Below are positions 24,166-33,888 of a stretch of 45,168 nt of DNA, in pieces. Position 1 is the first letter of the stretch. Each line of letters starts with the position of its first letter. A program made the position numbers and the translations under genes. The notes beneath the pieces are model-generated. The model was not told the DNA's origin and searched no databases. It worked only from the letters and a program-made list of their open reading frames with translations. The stretch comes from Rhodobacteraceae bacterium UBA6141 (GTDB taxonomy: Bacteria > Pseudomonadota > Alphaproteobacteria > Rhodobacterales > Rhodobacteraceae): positions 1-45,168 of the forward strand of contig DIVD01000060.1 in assembly GCA_002423245.1 (NCBI GenBank), read 5' to 3'.

Positions 24166-25278
24166 ATGCTTATGCTGACGGGACTGCTCGGCCTGGTGAT
24201 GGCCGGGTCGATGATGGACTTGACTTTCATGCAGCGGAGCCAGGAGGAGGAAGAGGCCGAAGCCGAGCCCGCGCCGGAGGGCGGCGGCGACGACGATGAC
24301 GAAGGCCCCGGCAACCTGTGGGAGGACTGGGACGACGCGGCCCCCGCGGGCGACGAGGCCGGCCGCGAGGAGGACGGGCCCGCCGCCGGCGCGGAAGCGG
24401 CTGGGCCGGGGATTTCGGAGCCCGGGCTGGACATGTCGGGCACCGGGGCCGACGACATCATCGGCGGCGGCGCCGGCGCGGACACGCTGCAAGGGCTCGA
24501 GGGCGACGACCAGATCAACGGCGGCGAGGGCGATGACCTGCTGATCGGCGGCGAGGGCGCCGACGATCTGCACGGCGCCGGGGGCGACGATCTCCTGCTG
24601 GGCGGCGACGGCGCCGACACGCTGCACGCGCAGGCGGGCGATGACACGGCTCTGGGCGAGGCGGGCGACGACACGCTTGCCGGCCACGCGGGCGACGATG
24701 TCCTGCTGGGCGGCGCGGGCGATGACTGGCTGATCGGCGGCGAGGGCGCCGACACGCTGCGCGGCGAGGCGGGCGATGACAGCCTCGAGGGCGGGCTGGG
24801 CGACGACCATCTGGATGGCGGCGCGGGGCGGGACACGCTTTTCGGCAATGACGGTGACGATACGCTTGTCGGCATCCCCGCAGACGCGGCCGATGACAGC
24901 GCGGGGGATGCCGACTTCCTCAACGGCGGCCGGGGCGAGGACAGGCTGGTCCTTGGCGCGGGCGACTACGGCTCGGGCGGCGAGGGCGCCGACAGCTTCC
25001 TTCTGGGCGACTGGCTGGCGCATGGCGAGGGGGTCGCGACGATTGGCGACTACGAGCCGGCCGAGGACCAGATCGTGCTGGCCTATGACGCCGCCGCGCA
25101 TCCGGACCCGGCGGTGACGGTCGAAACCGAAGGCGCCACCGCGCATGTGCTGATCGACGGCATCCGCATTGCCGAGGTGGCGGACGCGGCGGGGCTGACG
25201 GCGGATGACATACTGCTGCTCCGCTCCGACGAGATCCTGGAGGCGTGGAGCACGCAGGCCGGAAGGGCGGCCGCCTGA
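24166..25278 (+). CDS. RTX-type calcium-binding repeat protein with N-terminal membrane segment
   Basis: 370 residues from ATG 24166 (GTG 24118, in frame, is an alternative with 16 more residues). A hydrophobic N-terminal segment MLMLTGLLGLVMAGSMM is followed by a very acidic, low-complexity region rich in E, D, G and A (about 25-105). About 16 tandem nonapeptides of the GGxGxDxLx type follow (for example GGEGDDLLI, GGAGDDWLI, GNDGDDTLV), which bind calcium as a parallel beta roll. The last ~100 residues (GDYEPAEDQIVLAYDAAAHP onward) form a globular end. No type I secretion genes are nearby. Probably anchored at or exported across the inner membrane. Confidence 0.85.
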   Translation: MLMLTGLLGLVMAGSMMDLTFMQRSQEEEEAEAEPAPEGGGDDDDEGPGNLWEDWDDAAPAGDEAGREEDGPAAGAEAAGPGISEPGLDMSGTGADDIIGGGAGADTLQGLEGDDQINGGEGDDLLIGGEGADDLHGAGGDDLLLGGDGADTLHAQAGDDTALGEAGDDTLAGHAGDDVLLGGAGDDWLIGGEGADTLRGEAGDDSLEGGLGDDHLDGGAGRDTLFGNDGDDTLVGIPADAADDSAGDADFLNGGRGEDRLVLGAGDYGSGGEGADSFLLGDWLAHGEGVATIGDYEPAEDQIVLAYDAAAHPDPAVTVETEGATAHVLIDGIRIAEVADAAGLTADDILLLRSDEILEAWSTQAGRAAA

Positions 25279-25519
25279 GCCGGGGGCGTTCCTTCCGGCG
25301 AGGGAAGCGGGCGCCGAGTTGCGGCAGCCGACGAAGTCCCGATGTGCCCGCCCCGGGGCCGCGGGCCCATTCGTGCCAGAACCTGCTTCCCTTTCCGCTT
25401 CCCTTTCCGGGCGATTTCCCCTATAGGCGCGCATCCGCTACCGTTGGCGGTCAGCCTCCAAGGGCCTCGCTGGACGACATCCCGGCCTGCGCCATAACCT
25501 CTTGCAACAGGAGATCCCG

Positions 25520-25789
25520 ATGTCGATCACCGTCGAAGAGAAGAACCGCCTTGTCAGCGAATTCGCCACCAAGCCCGGCGATACCGGCTCGCCCGAAGTG
25601 CAGGTCGCGATCCTGACCTCGCGCATCGCCACGCTGACCGAGCATTTCAAGACCCACAAGAAGGACAACCACTCGCGTCGTGGCCTTCTGATGATGGTGG
25701 CCCAGCGACGCAAGCTGCTGGACTACGTCAAGGGCAAGGACCAAGCCCGCTACCAGTCGCTGATCGAGCGTCTGGGCCTGCGCCGCTAA
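25520..25789 (+). CDS. rpsO: 30S ribosomal protein S15
   Basis: 89 residues, standard length. The primary 16S-binding helices are recognisable: MSITVEEKNRLVSEFATKPGDTGSPEVQVAILTSRI (split at GDTGSPEVQ) and HKKDNHSRRGLLMMVAQRRKLLDYVK. CAGGAGATCCCG precedes ATG 25520. Followed by an intrinsic terminator and then pnp. Confidence 0.98.
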   Translation: MSITVEEKNRLVSEFATKPGDTGSPEVQVAILTSRIATLTEHFKTHKKDNHSRRGLLMMVAQRRKLLDYVKGKDQARYQSLIERLGLRR

Positions 25790-25796
25790 GACCGGG

Positions 25797-25827
25797 ACGC
25801 GCCCCCAACCGGGGCGCGTTTCTTCTT
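25797..25827 (+). terminator. rho-independent terminator between rpsO and pnp
   Basis: Perfect 9-bp stem ACGCGCCCC (25797-25805) / GGGGCGCGT (25811-25819) followed by TTTCTTCTTT, beginning 8 nt after the rpsO stop. It separates or attenuates transcription into pnp. The following ~145-nt pnp leader contains further small hairpins (for example ACGGGC/GCCCGT near 25912-25930). Confidence 0.9.
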
Positions 25828-25972
25828 TCATCTGCGGGCCGCCATGCGGTCCGATGTCGGCCTTCCCACCGGATCCCGTGGGACGGGCAACCGGGAAAGA
25901 AAAGGGATCACGGGCAATGGGGCCCGTAGGCAACCGGCGCGGGGAGGGTCCCTGCGCGACATAGGAAAACAG

Positions 25973-28105
<2,133 letters not shown>

Positions 28106-28130
28106 GCGTCCCCGCATCGGCACCCGAAGC

Positions 28131-28164
28131 AAGGGCCCCGGCATCGCCTGCCGGGGCCCTTTCC
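28131..28164 (+). terminator. rho-independent terminator of pnp
   Basis: Perfect 12-bp stem AAGGGCCCCGGC (28131-28142) / GCCGGGGCCCTT (28150-28161) with a 7-nt loop and trailing T-rich sequence (CCTTTCCGTTT), 25 nt after the pnp stop. Confidence 0.92.
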
Positions 28165-28211
28165 GTTTCGCGCGCGGGTGGCGAGAGAACATAACCTCGC
28201 CTCGACATGTC

Positions 28212-28286
28212 TCAAAACACACCCATAAGCAGCAAGATGATGATCACGATGCCCGGAACGCCAAGCAGCCAAAGCAGGATCGGCAT
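28212..28286 (-). CDS. 24-residue hydrophobic membrane peptide
   Basis: ATG at 28286 preceded on the minus strand by AGGAGAA with a 4-nt gap, a near-ideal ribosome site. The peptide starts MPILLWLLGVPGIVIIILLL and ends in MGVF: almost wholly hydrophobic, one membrane span. It resembles the tiny hydrophobic proteins scattered in alphaproteobacterial genomes, but I cannot name a family. It lies between the pnp terminator and tRNA-Pro, just outside the prophage. Function unknown. Confidence 0.6.
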   Translation of the reverse strand: MPILLWLLGVPGIVIIILLLMGVF

Positions 28287-28481
28287 GATGTTCTCCTCAT
28301 TGAAACTGTCAGCACAACGGGCCGCGCCCCCCGCTGGTTCCGCCGCCCCGGCGAGGGGCCTCCTGCGGCCCTGGCGGCCACCGCTCGATGACCGGGCGGG
28401 GCGCAGGACGGCCGCCGGCACAAAGCCTGACCGATCCCTCTTGCAAATGCGCGCGAGACCCGGTAACCCGCCGCTCACGGT

Positions 28482-28558
28482 CGGAGCGTAGCGCAGCCTG
28501 GTAGCGCACCTGCTTCGGGAGCAGGGGGTCGGAGGTTCGAATCCTCTCGCTCCGACCA
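28482..28558 (+). tRNA. tRNA-Pro(CGG), prophage attachment target
   Basis: 77-nt cloverleaf: acceptor CGGAGCG/CGCTCCG, anticodon stem CCTGC/GCAGG with loop TTCGGGA (anticodon CGG, codon CCG), T arm GGAGG TTCGAAT CCTCT, discriminator A and encoded CCA. The gene stays intact because the prophage supplies an identical 3' half. Everything from the anticodon loop to CCA is repeated at attR. Confidence 0.97.
28514..28558. repeat. attL (45-bp core in tRNA-Pro)
   Basis: Begins TTCGGGAGCAGG at the anticodon loop and runs to the encoded CCA; identical to 44802-44846. Flanks differ on both sides (GC|TTCGG and CCA|TTTAT here). Confidence 0.93.
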
Positions 28559-28620
28559 TTTATCCCCCTGAAAACAAACAAAAAACATCGCCCCTTCGGG
28601 GTGCCCTACATGGCACCAAG

Positions 28621-28680
28621 AAGAACGGAAGGGAGACGAAATCCCTGTTCAGGGACAAAAAGTCCCTGAAAAAGTCCCTG
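28621..28680. repeat. putative left integrase arm-site cluster
   Basis: Contains AAGAACGGAA (28621-28630), an inverted pair ATCCCTG / CAGGGAC (28641-28656), and AAAGTCCCTGAAAAA (28659-28673) followed directly by another GTCCCTG. Both AAGAACGGAA and the 15-bp AAAGTCCCTGAAAAA recur exactly, in the same orientation, beside attR. This is the pattern expected of arm sites on both sides of the phage attachment core. The assignment is inference. Confidence 0.6.
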
Positions 28681-28781
28681 ACATGGCCACGGCTGCACCG
28701 AGTCGTGGCGGTGCCTATTCGGAACTGGCCAGACTTCGCACCAACTTCCGGGCTGACCGCCTCCCACCTCAAGGTGAAGCG

Positions 28782-29288
28782 ATGATGCAAAAGCTGAAAT
28801 CCAAGACCGCGAAGGCCGAACTGGCCGCTGCCCTTGAGACGGACAACACCGCTCAGAAGGCGCAGGATCAATCCCCGCTCAAGACCAAAAAGGACATACG
28901 GGGCTTCTGGGCACAATTCCCGAAGACCCGCGACCTGTTCGGAGAGATCATGAACAGGTGGCGCAAGTCGGGATCACGTCGCCCCGGCCATGAAGGCTTC
29001 TGGGCCGCGTGGCCCTATCGGGATTGGAGTATCGCCACGGGGCTGCCCGTCGCCACGTTGAAGCGGCATCTGAATGCCCTCGAACAAGTCGGGCTGATTG
29101 ATCGCACCCTTGGGCGGCATGGGGGCAGCCGGGTGCTGACTTTCATCCGCCCCACGCCCCTCGCGCTTTATCTAAGCGACGTGAAGGCGGGAGACTGGCA
29201 GCGGCTGGGAATACCTCTCCAAACAGACTTTGCGGACATACTTCCGCTGAGTGTTCTGGAGGCCAATCCTGAGCTTCTAGAGGGCTGA
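28782..29288 (+). CDS. winged-helix DNA-binding phage protein
   Basis: 168 residues from ATG 28782, chosen because AAGGTGAAGCG lies directly upstream; an in-frame ATG at 28683 would add 33 residues but abuts the arm repeats and has no ribosome site. The centre reads as a winged helix: WSIATGLPVATLKRHLNALEQVGLIDRTLGRHGGSRVLTF (split after LKRHL), preceded by FWAAWPYRD. The N-terminal part is Lys/Ala-rich. This resembles the HTH domains of phage/plasmid replication or regulatory proteins. It is the first gene of the element and lies 60 bp before the TGAGCTAGTC iterons, so it could bind them (inference). Confidence 0.65.
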   Translation: MMQKLKSKTAKAELAAALETDNTAQKAQDQSPLKTKKDIRGFWAQFPKTRDLFGEIMNRWRKSGSRRPGHEGFWAAWPYRDWSIATGLPVATLKRHLNALEQVGLIDRTLGRHGGSRVLTFIRPTPLALYLSDVKAGDWQRLGIPLQTDFADILPLSVLEANPELLEG

Positions 29289-29348
29289 AATAGCGCGTAG
29301 CGTCGGGGCAAATCTGCGCCGTGCGCCGGCGCAATATTGCACCCATAG

Positions 29349-29382
29349 TGAGCTAGTCCATGAGCTAGTCTGTGAGCTAGTC
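29349..29382. repeat. three 10-bp iterons TGAGCTAGTC at 12-bp spacing
   Basis: Exact copies at 29349-29358, 29361-29370 and 29373-29382, separated by CA and TG, followed by AT-rich DNA. The layout resembles initiator iterons or a cooperative operator. Confidence 0.85.
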
Positions 29383-29422
29383 GATTACACAGTAATATTC
29401 ACTTCGTTCATATTCCTATCCA

Positions 29423-29444
29423 ACTCCTTTTTACCAAAAGGAGT
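29423..29444. promoter_or_regulatory. perfect 9-bp hairpin downstream of iterons
   Basis: ACTCCTTTT (29423-29431) and AAAAGGAGT (29436-29444) with a TACC loop. No U tract follows on either strand. The AAGGAG inside could sequester or act as a protein site; role unknown. Confidence 0.45.
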
Positions 29445-29807
29445 AATCCTCTTCAGCAAACGCATCCGCGTTTGCGCTGGCTTCGCCTCCCTTCGGGTGA
29501 CTTCGGGAGAAGAGAAAACAGAATTGACAGAGTGACCCCGGAAGGCCCTCCACCCCCAATAGCCCCCCGCCTCCCGTGGCCGAAGACAGGATGCAGGTAA
29601 GTGCATCCGATCCAACACTTGGCGCAACCCGTAGTGGGGCGGGTGAGATTTCGCACCAATCCTAGCAGAAGACGCTTGCCCCGTGCCCCGGCTTCGGCTA
29701 TTCTTACCGGGCTTGGTTGATCCGCTCCCTTCGGGGGAGCCTTGAGCATCAACAGAGCGGGGAGACACCCGCAGGCGGTTCGCAACGCTTGCTCGGATTT
29801 CCCGCTC

Positions 29808-31031
29808 ATGTGGCCCTTCACCCGCGCCCCGCACCAGATCGACACCGCTGCCCCGGCTGAGGCCCGTTCCCTGTCCGATCCTGACGCTTGGCTCTTCGAG
29901 CTTTTCGGGGCCACCTCTGCCACCTCGGGCGTGACGGTGAGCGCCACCACCGCTTTGCGTGTCCCTGCCGTCTCTGCCGGGGTGAAGGCTATCGCCGAAG
30001 CCGTGGCGATCCTCCCCCTTCATGCCTATCGCCGCCAAGCCGATGGCAGCCGGGAACGCATCGCAGATGCTCCCGCCACCCTGCTGAACGGTGACGCCAA
30101 CCCTTGGACCCGTGGCCCCCAGCTTCGGGAGCTTCTGACCTCGGATGCCATCACCTTCGGCAACGGCTTCGCCGTCATCGTGCGGGATGGTGAAGGCGCA
30201 CCGCGTGAACTTCACCGCGTCCACCCGCAGGCCGTTTCGGTGGACGTGGACCCGGTGAGCGGGGAACCCCGCTACCGCATCGGATCGCGCACCCTGAGCT
30301 TCATGGACGTGCTGCACATGCGTGCCCCGTGCCCCACCTCCACCGACGCCGTGACGGGAAAATCCCCGCTTCTGGAAGCCAAGGATGCCATCGGGCTGCT
30401 GATCACCCTGCAAGGCCACGCCTCCCGCCTCTTCGCCAACGGGGGCCGCCCCTCGGGCATCCTGAGCTTCCCTCAGCGTCTCGGGGCCGAAGTGGCGAAG
30501 CGCATCAAGGTAAGCTGGCAGGCTGCGACCTCGGGCGGCAATTCCGGCGGCACCGCAGTGCTGGAAGAAGGCGGCAGCTTCACCCCGCTCAGCTTCAACA
30601 GCGTGGACAGCCAGTTTCTCGAAATCTGGGCATTGTCCATCACCGAGGTGGCCCGCGTGCTGCGCGTGCCGCCTGTGCTGCTGATGGATTATTCCCGGCA
30701 GACTTGGGCCAATGCCGAAACGGGCGGGCAACAGTTCCTGACTTACTCCCTTTCCCCTTGGCTGGCCCGCTGGGAGGCCGAAGTCACCCTGAAACTGATC
30801 GCCCCTGAGGATCGCACCACCATCTTCGTGGAGCACCTTACCGATGCCCTGTTGCGGGCTGACTTCGCCACCCGTGCCAACGCCTACGGGCAATATCGCA
30901 GCATGGGAGCCATGACGGCCAATGAGGTTCGGGCGGGGCTGAACCTGCCCCCGCTGCCCGGCGGGGATGCCCTGCAAAACCCTTACACCACCAGCAACAC
31001 CAGCACGACCGAGGGGGCCACCGATGCCTGA
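29808..31031 (+). CDS. phage portal protein (HK97 family)
   Basis: 407 residues from ATG 29808 (MWPFTRAP, a typical HK97-portal N-terminus). A TTG at 29742 in frame is the alternative. Core motifs: VTVSATTALRVPAVSAGVKAIAEAVAILPLH, SDAITFGNGFAVIVRDG, GLLITLQGHASRLFANGGRPSGIL, ITEVARVLRVPPVLLMDYSRQTWAN (last split at VPPVLL). Forms the dodecameric DNA entry ring at one capsid vertex. It is unusually first in the structural operon, with no terminase before it. The ribosome site is weak. Confidence 0.93.
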   Translation: MWPFTRAPHQIDTAAPAEARSLSDPDAWLFELFGATSATSGVTVSATTALRVPAVSAGVKAIAEAVAILPLHAYRRQADGSRERIADAPATLLNGDANPWTRGPQLRELLTSDAITFGNGFAVIVRDGEGAPRELHRVHPQAVSVDVDPVSGEPRYRIGSRTLSFMDVLHMRAPCPTSTDAVTGKSPLLEAKDAIGLLITLQGHASRLFANGGRPSGILSFPQRLGAEVAKRIKVSWQAATSGGNSGGTAVLEEGGSFTPLSFNSVDSQFLEIWALSITEVARVLRVPPVLLMDYSRQTWANAETGGQQFLTYSLSPWLARWEAEVTLKLIAPEDRTTIFVEHLTDALLRADFATRANAYGQYRSMGAMTANEVRAGLNLPPLPGGDALQNPYTTSNTSTTEGATDA

Positions 31032-31392
31032 ACTTCCCGCCTTCCGTTTCTTCTTCGGCGATGCCGAGCGCAGCTTCCGCCTAACCCCCGAACTGGTGGG
31101 GGAGCTTGAACGCCTCACTGGCACCGGCATCGGCGGCTTCACCCGCCGCTTCTTCCAAGGGGATTTCCGGCTTGCCGACCTTCACGCGGTCATCCGGCTG
31201 GGGCTGATCGGCGGGGGCGAAGCACCGAAGGAAGCCGATGCCCTTGTGAGCGCCTACGCCGTGCCCCGCCCCGTGATGGAAATCTTCCCGCTGGCCTTGG
31301 GCATCCTCGAAATCCTGATGTTTGGCACGGTGCAGGACACCGCCGGGGAAGCCGAAACCTCCGCCATTGCGGCTTCGGGGAAAGCGGCATGA
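31024..31392 (+). CDS. GTA gp10-like / phage tail assembly chaperone family protein
   Basis: 122 residues. The pattern FRLTPELVGELERLTGTGIGGFTRRFFQGDFRLADLHAVIRLGLIGGG matches the 'gene transfer agent family protein' (GTA gp10/TAC-11) profile I know, in which a small helical protein is encoded near tail genes. It overlaps the portal stop by 8 bp, an odd place for a tail chaperone. The C-terminal third is hydrophobic (MEIFPLALGILEILMFG), then Ala/Glu-rich. Confidence 0.65.
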   Translation: MPELPAFRFFFGDAERSFRLTPELVGELERLTGTGIGGFTRRFFQGDFRLADLHAVIRLGLIGGGEAPKEADALVSAYAVPRPVMEIFPLALGILEILMFGTVQDTAGEAETSAIAASGKAA

Positions 31393-31634
31393 GCAAGGGA
31401 CCGGGGAGAATCCAGAGGGCGATTATCGCGCTCTTTGAGTCTGAGCCGCAAAGCCGCATGACCGTGCCGCAGATCGCAGCCCGCGCCTATCCGGGGGCGT
31501 TCATCGGCAAGAGCGAAACCGAGGCCGTGCGCCGCGCCCTGCAAGGCATCGCCCCGGAAATTGGCCTGACCCGCTGCCGGATCGCCCGGCCTGATGGGCA
31601 GGGCTGGCATCACGTCTATGGGAGGGCCGCATAA
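31389..31634 (+). CDS. small helix-turn-helix-like phage protein
   Basis: 81 residues, ATGA overlap with the preceding gene. RIQRAIIALFESEPQSRMTVPQIAARAY is winged-helix-like, followed by SETEAVRRALQGI and a GWHHVYGRAA end. No named family recognised. A DNA-binding role is plausible, and it is the first of three small HTH-type proteins embedded among the structural genes. Confidence 0.6.
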   Translation: MSKGPGRIQRAIIALFESEPQSRMTVPQIAARAYPGAFIGKSETEAVRRALQGIAPEIGLTRCRIARPDGQGWHHVYGRAA

Positions 31635-32189
31635 GTGTTTGAACCAATGAACTTGCCTGCAATCGAAACCCGCAAGGGCACCGGCACCGAAACCGCCGAT
31701 GCCGAAGTGCGCTTCACCGCCCCCAGCGATACCGGGGAGCTTGAGGGGGTCGCGGTGCGCTTCAACGTGGCTGACAGCTACCGGAGCGAGTTTGCCCCGC
31801 AGGCTTTCACCTCTGCCCGCACCCCCATCCCGATGCTTTGGAGCCATGACCCGGCGCAGGTCATCGGATCGTGGACCAGCATTGAAGCCCGTGCGGATGG
31901 GCTGGCCGTCAAGGGCAAGCTCAATCTGGCCGTGGCGAAAGCTCAGGAAGTGCGGGCGCTTCTTCAAGCCGGTGACGTGGCGGGGCTTTCGGTGGGTTTC
32001 CGCACCCTGAAAGACGAACGCAGCGCCTCGGGCACCCGCCGCATCACGCAAGCCGACCTCAAGGAAATCAGCATCGTGGCCTTTCCTTCGGTGCCCGGCT
32101 CCCGTGTCACCAGCACCCGCAGCACCGCCAATCTCACCGGGCTGACCAAGGCCATTCGGGCCGCAACCTCCACCATCAAAGGGAACTGA
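31635..32189 (+). CDS. HK97 family prohead protease
   Basis: 184 residues from GTG 31635; GGAGGG ends 8 nt upstream, which favours it over ATG 31647. The U35 peptidase pattern is intact: EGVAVRFNVADSYRSEFAPQAF, catalytic His in PMLWSHDPAQVIGSW, catalytic Ser in AGLSVGFRTL, then RRITQADLKEISIVAFP. It cleaves the capsid N-terminal delta domain and scaffold during head maturation. Directly followed by the capsid gene. Confidence 0.92.
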   Translation: MFEPMNLPAIETRKGTGTETADAEVRFTAPSDTGELEGVAVRFNVADSYRSEFAPQAFTSARTPIPMLWSHDPAQVIGSWTSIEARADGLAVKGKLNLAVAKAQEVRALLQAGDVAGLSVGFRTLKDERSASGTRRITQADLKEISIVAFPSVPGSRVTSTRSTANLTGLTKAIRAATSTIKGN

Positions 32190-32191
32190 CC

Positions 32192-33340
32192 ATGAAAGAC
32201 CTGATGACCCCGGTGCTTGAAACCCGCCAAGACCCGCCTGCCGCCGATCCTGTGGCCGAAGCCACCGAAGCCGTGACGGAACTGCGCACCGCCGTGACCG
32301 AGCACCAGACCCGGCAGACCACCGAACTGCGTGGCCTGACCGACCGTCTGGCCGCTCTGGAAACCCGGCTGAACCGCCCCGGCACGGGCACCGAGACCAC
32401 CACCGAACCGGGCGCTGAACAGCGGGCCTTCGCGGCTTTTGTCCGCACCGGGGTGGAGCGGATGCAGGCTGATGAAGTGCGCGCCCTGACCGTCTCGACC
32501 GAAACGGCGGGCGGCTATCTGGCCCCGGAACAGTTCCTTGCAGAGCTGGACCGCAACCTTGTGGAGTTCTCGCCGATCCGGGCCGCTGCCCGTGTGGCCG
32601 CGACCTCTGCCGGGGAAATCCTGCTGCCGAAGCGCACCGGCAAGATGACGGCAAGCTGGGTGGGGGAAGGCGGGGCCACCACCGCCACGCAACCGACCTA
32701 CGGGCAACAGAAGATCACGGTGCATGAGCTGGCCTGTTATGTGGACATCTCGAATCGCCTTCTGGAAGATGCGGCGTTCAACATGGAAGCCGAACTGGCC
32801 TTTGACTTCGCCGAGGAATTCGGGCGGGCGGAAGGTGCGGCCTTCGTCAACGGCACCGGCGATACCAACAACCAGCCCAAAGGGCTGCTGACCGAAACCA
32901 CGGTGGGCGGCATCACCACGGCGGGGGCCAGCATCACCGCCGATGAACTGATTGACCTGTATCACAAACTGCCGAGCTTCTACGCAGCGCGGGCCGTCTG
33001 GGCGATGAACCGCACGACCATCGGTGAAGTGCGCAAGATCAAGAACACCTCGGGGGATTTCCTCTGGAAGGATGCGATAAGCGAAGGCAACCCGCCCACC
33101 ATTCTGGGCCGCCCGGTCATCGAGTTCCCCGACCTGCCCGACGCTGACGCCACCGAAATCCCGATCATCTTCGGCGATTTCGGCACGGGCTTCCGCATTT
33201 TCGACCGGGTGAACCTGTCGGTTCTGCGCGACCCCTACAGCGTCCAGACCTCGGGGCTTGTGCGCTTCCATGCCCGCCGCCGCGTTGGCGGGGGCATGAC
33301 CAAGGCCGAAGCCTTCAAGTTCCTGACCATGCACGCCTGA
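32192..33340 (+). CDS. HK97 family phage major capsid protein
   Basis: 382 residues. An N-terminal helical delta domain (about 1-95, coiled-coil rich, TAVTEHQTRQTTELRGLTDR) would be removed by the protease. The capsid core starts VSTETAGGYLAPEQFLAELD and includes ETAGG, VAATSAGEILLPKRTG, WVGEGGATTATQPTYGQQ, EFGRAEGAAFVNGTGDTNNQPKGLL (split after NGTG) and LWKDAISEGNPPTILGRPVIE. Length and layout are normal for the family. Only 2 bp separate it from the protease stop. Confidence 0.95.
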   Translation: MKDLMTPVLETRQDPPAADPVAEATEAVTELRTAVTEHQTRQTTELRGLTDRLAALETRLNRPGTGTETTTEPGAEQRAFAAFVRTGVERMQADEVRALTVSTETAGGYLAPEQFLAELDRNLVEFSPIRAAARVAATSAGEILLPKRTGKMTASWVGEGGATTATQPTYGQQKITVHELACYVDISNRLLEDAAFNMEAELAFDFAEEFGRAEGAAFVNGTGDTNNQPKGLLTETTVGGITTAGASITADELIDLYHKLPSFYAARAVWAMNRTTIGEVRKIKNTSGDFLWKDAISEGNPPTILGRPVIEFPDLPDADATEIPIIFGDFGTGFRIFDRVNLSVLRDPYSVQTSGLVRFHARRRVGGGMTKAEAFKFLTMHA

Positions 33341-33396
33341 GCCTGAGCGGCGGGGGCGACCTCGCCGCCTTTCCTCTGATCTGAAAGGGAGATGCA

Positions 33397-33876
33397 ATGA
33401 CCATCAACAGCACGGCGGGCGCGAAAGTCTATATCGGCCCCGCATCCGAAGCGAAACTTCTGACCGAGTTCACGGCGATCACCACCGCCGGGGATTGGGT
33501 GGAAATCGGCGAAGTGGAAGACCTCGGGGAATGGGGTGCCGAGGGCACCGAAATCACCTTCAAGAACCTCGGGGACAAATACACCCGCCGCCGGAAAGGC
33601 ACCATCGACAGCGGCAGCGTGGCGCTGATCTGTGCCCGTGATCCTCTAGACGCTGGCCAGATCGCCGCACGGGCGGCAGCGGAAGAGCAATACAGCTACG
33701 CCTTCCGCGTGGTGCTGGAAGATCAGCCCAGCGATGCGGGCACCCCCACCAGCTTCTATTTCGTGGCCGTGGTGCTCAGCGCCAAGAACAGCTTCGGCAC
33801 CGCCGATGATCTGACCAAGACCACCTTCACCCTCGGAATTGACGGTGCGGTGATCGAAGTTCCGGCGACCGCGTAA
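33397..33876 (+). CDS. phage tail tube protein (siphovirus type)
   Basis: 159 residues. The order GAKVYIGPASE, GDWVEIGEVEDLGEWGAEGTEITFKNLGDKYTRRRKGTIDSG and a C-terminal TLGIDGAVIEVPA matches lambda-gpV-like tube proteins of HK97-like siphophages. A clear ribosome site, AAAGGGAGATGCA, precedes the ATG. Its presence together with a tape measure gene implies a non-contractile tail. Confidence 0.8.
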   Translation: MTINSTAGAKVYIGPASEAKLLTEFTAITTAGDWVEIGEVEDLGEWGAEGTEITFKNLGDKYTRRRKGTIDSGSVALICARDPLDAGQIAARAAAEEQYSYAFRVVLEDQPSDAGTPTSFYFVAVVLSAKNSFGTADDLTKTTFTLGIDGAVIEVPATA

Positions 33877-33888
33877 GGGGTGGCCGGG

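Larger units (their letters stand above)
29289..29807. other. 519-bp non-coding region with iterons and hairpins
   Basis: No supported gene. It holds three TGAGCTAGTC iterons (29349-29382), an AT-rich stretch right after them (29383-29434), and a 9-bp hairpin (29423-29444). A further hairpin, GCAAACGC/GCGTTTGC, lies near 29456-29475, and GCTCCC/GGGAGC just before the portal gene. A possible TTGACA box at 29524-29529 has no good -10. It separates the first gene from the structural operon and probably contains control or replication sites. Confidence 0.6.

Noticed and set aside
28309..28581. Leftward ORF over tRNA-Pro (SERIRTSDPLLPKQVRYQ-type product)
   Set aside because: This is the familiar antisense translation of a tRNA gene; the same occurs over tRNA-Val at 4443-4712.
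29453..29950. 165-codon leftward ORF before the portal gene
   Set aside because: Largely antisense to the portal start and low-complexity; no ribosome site.
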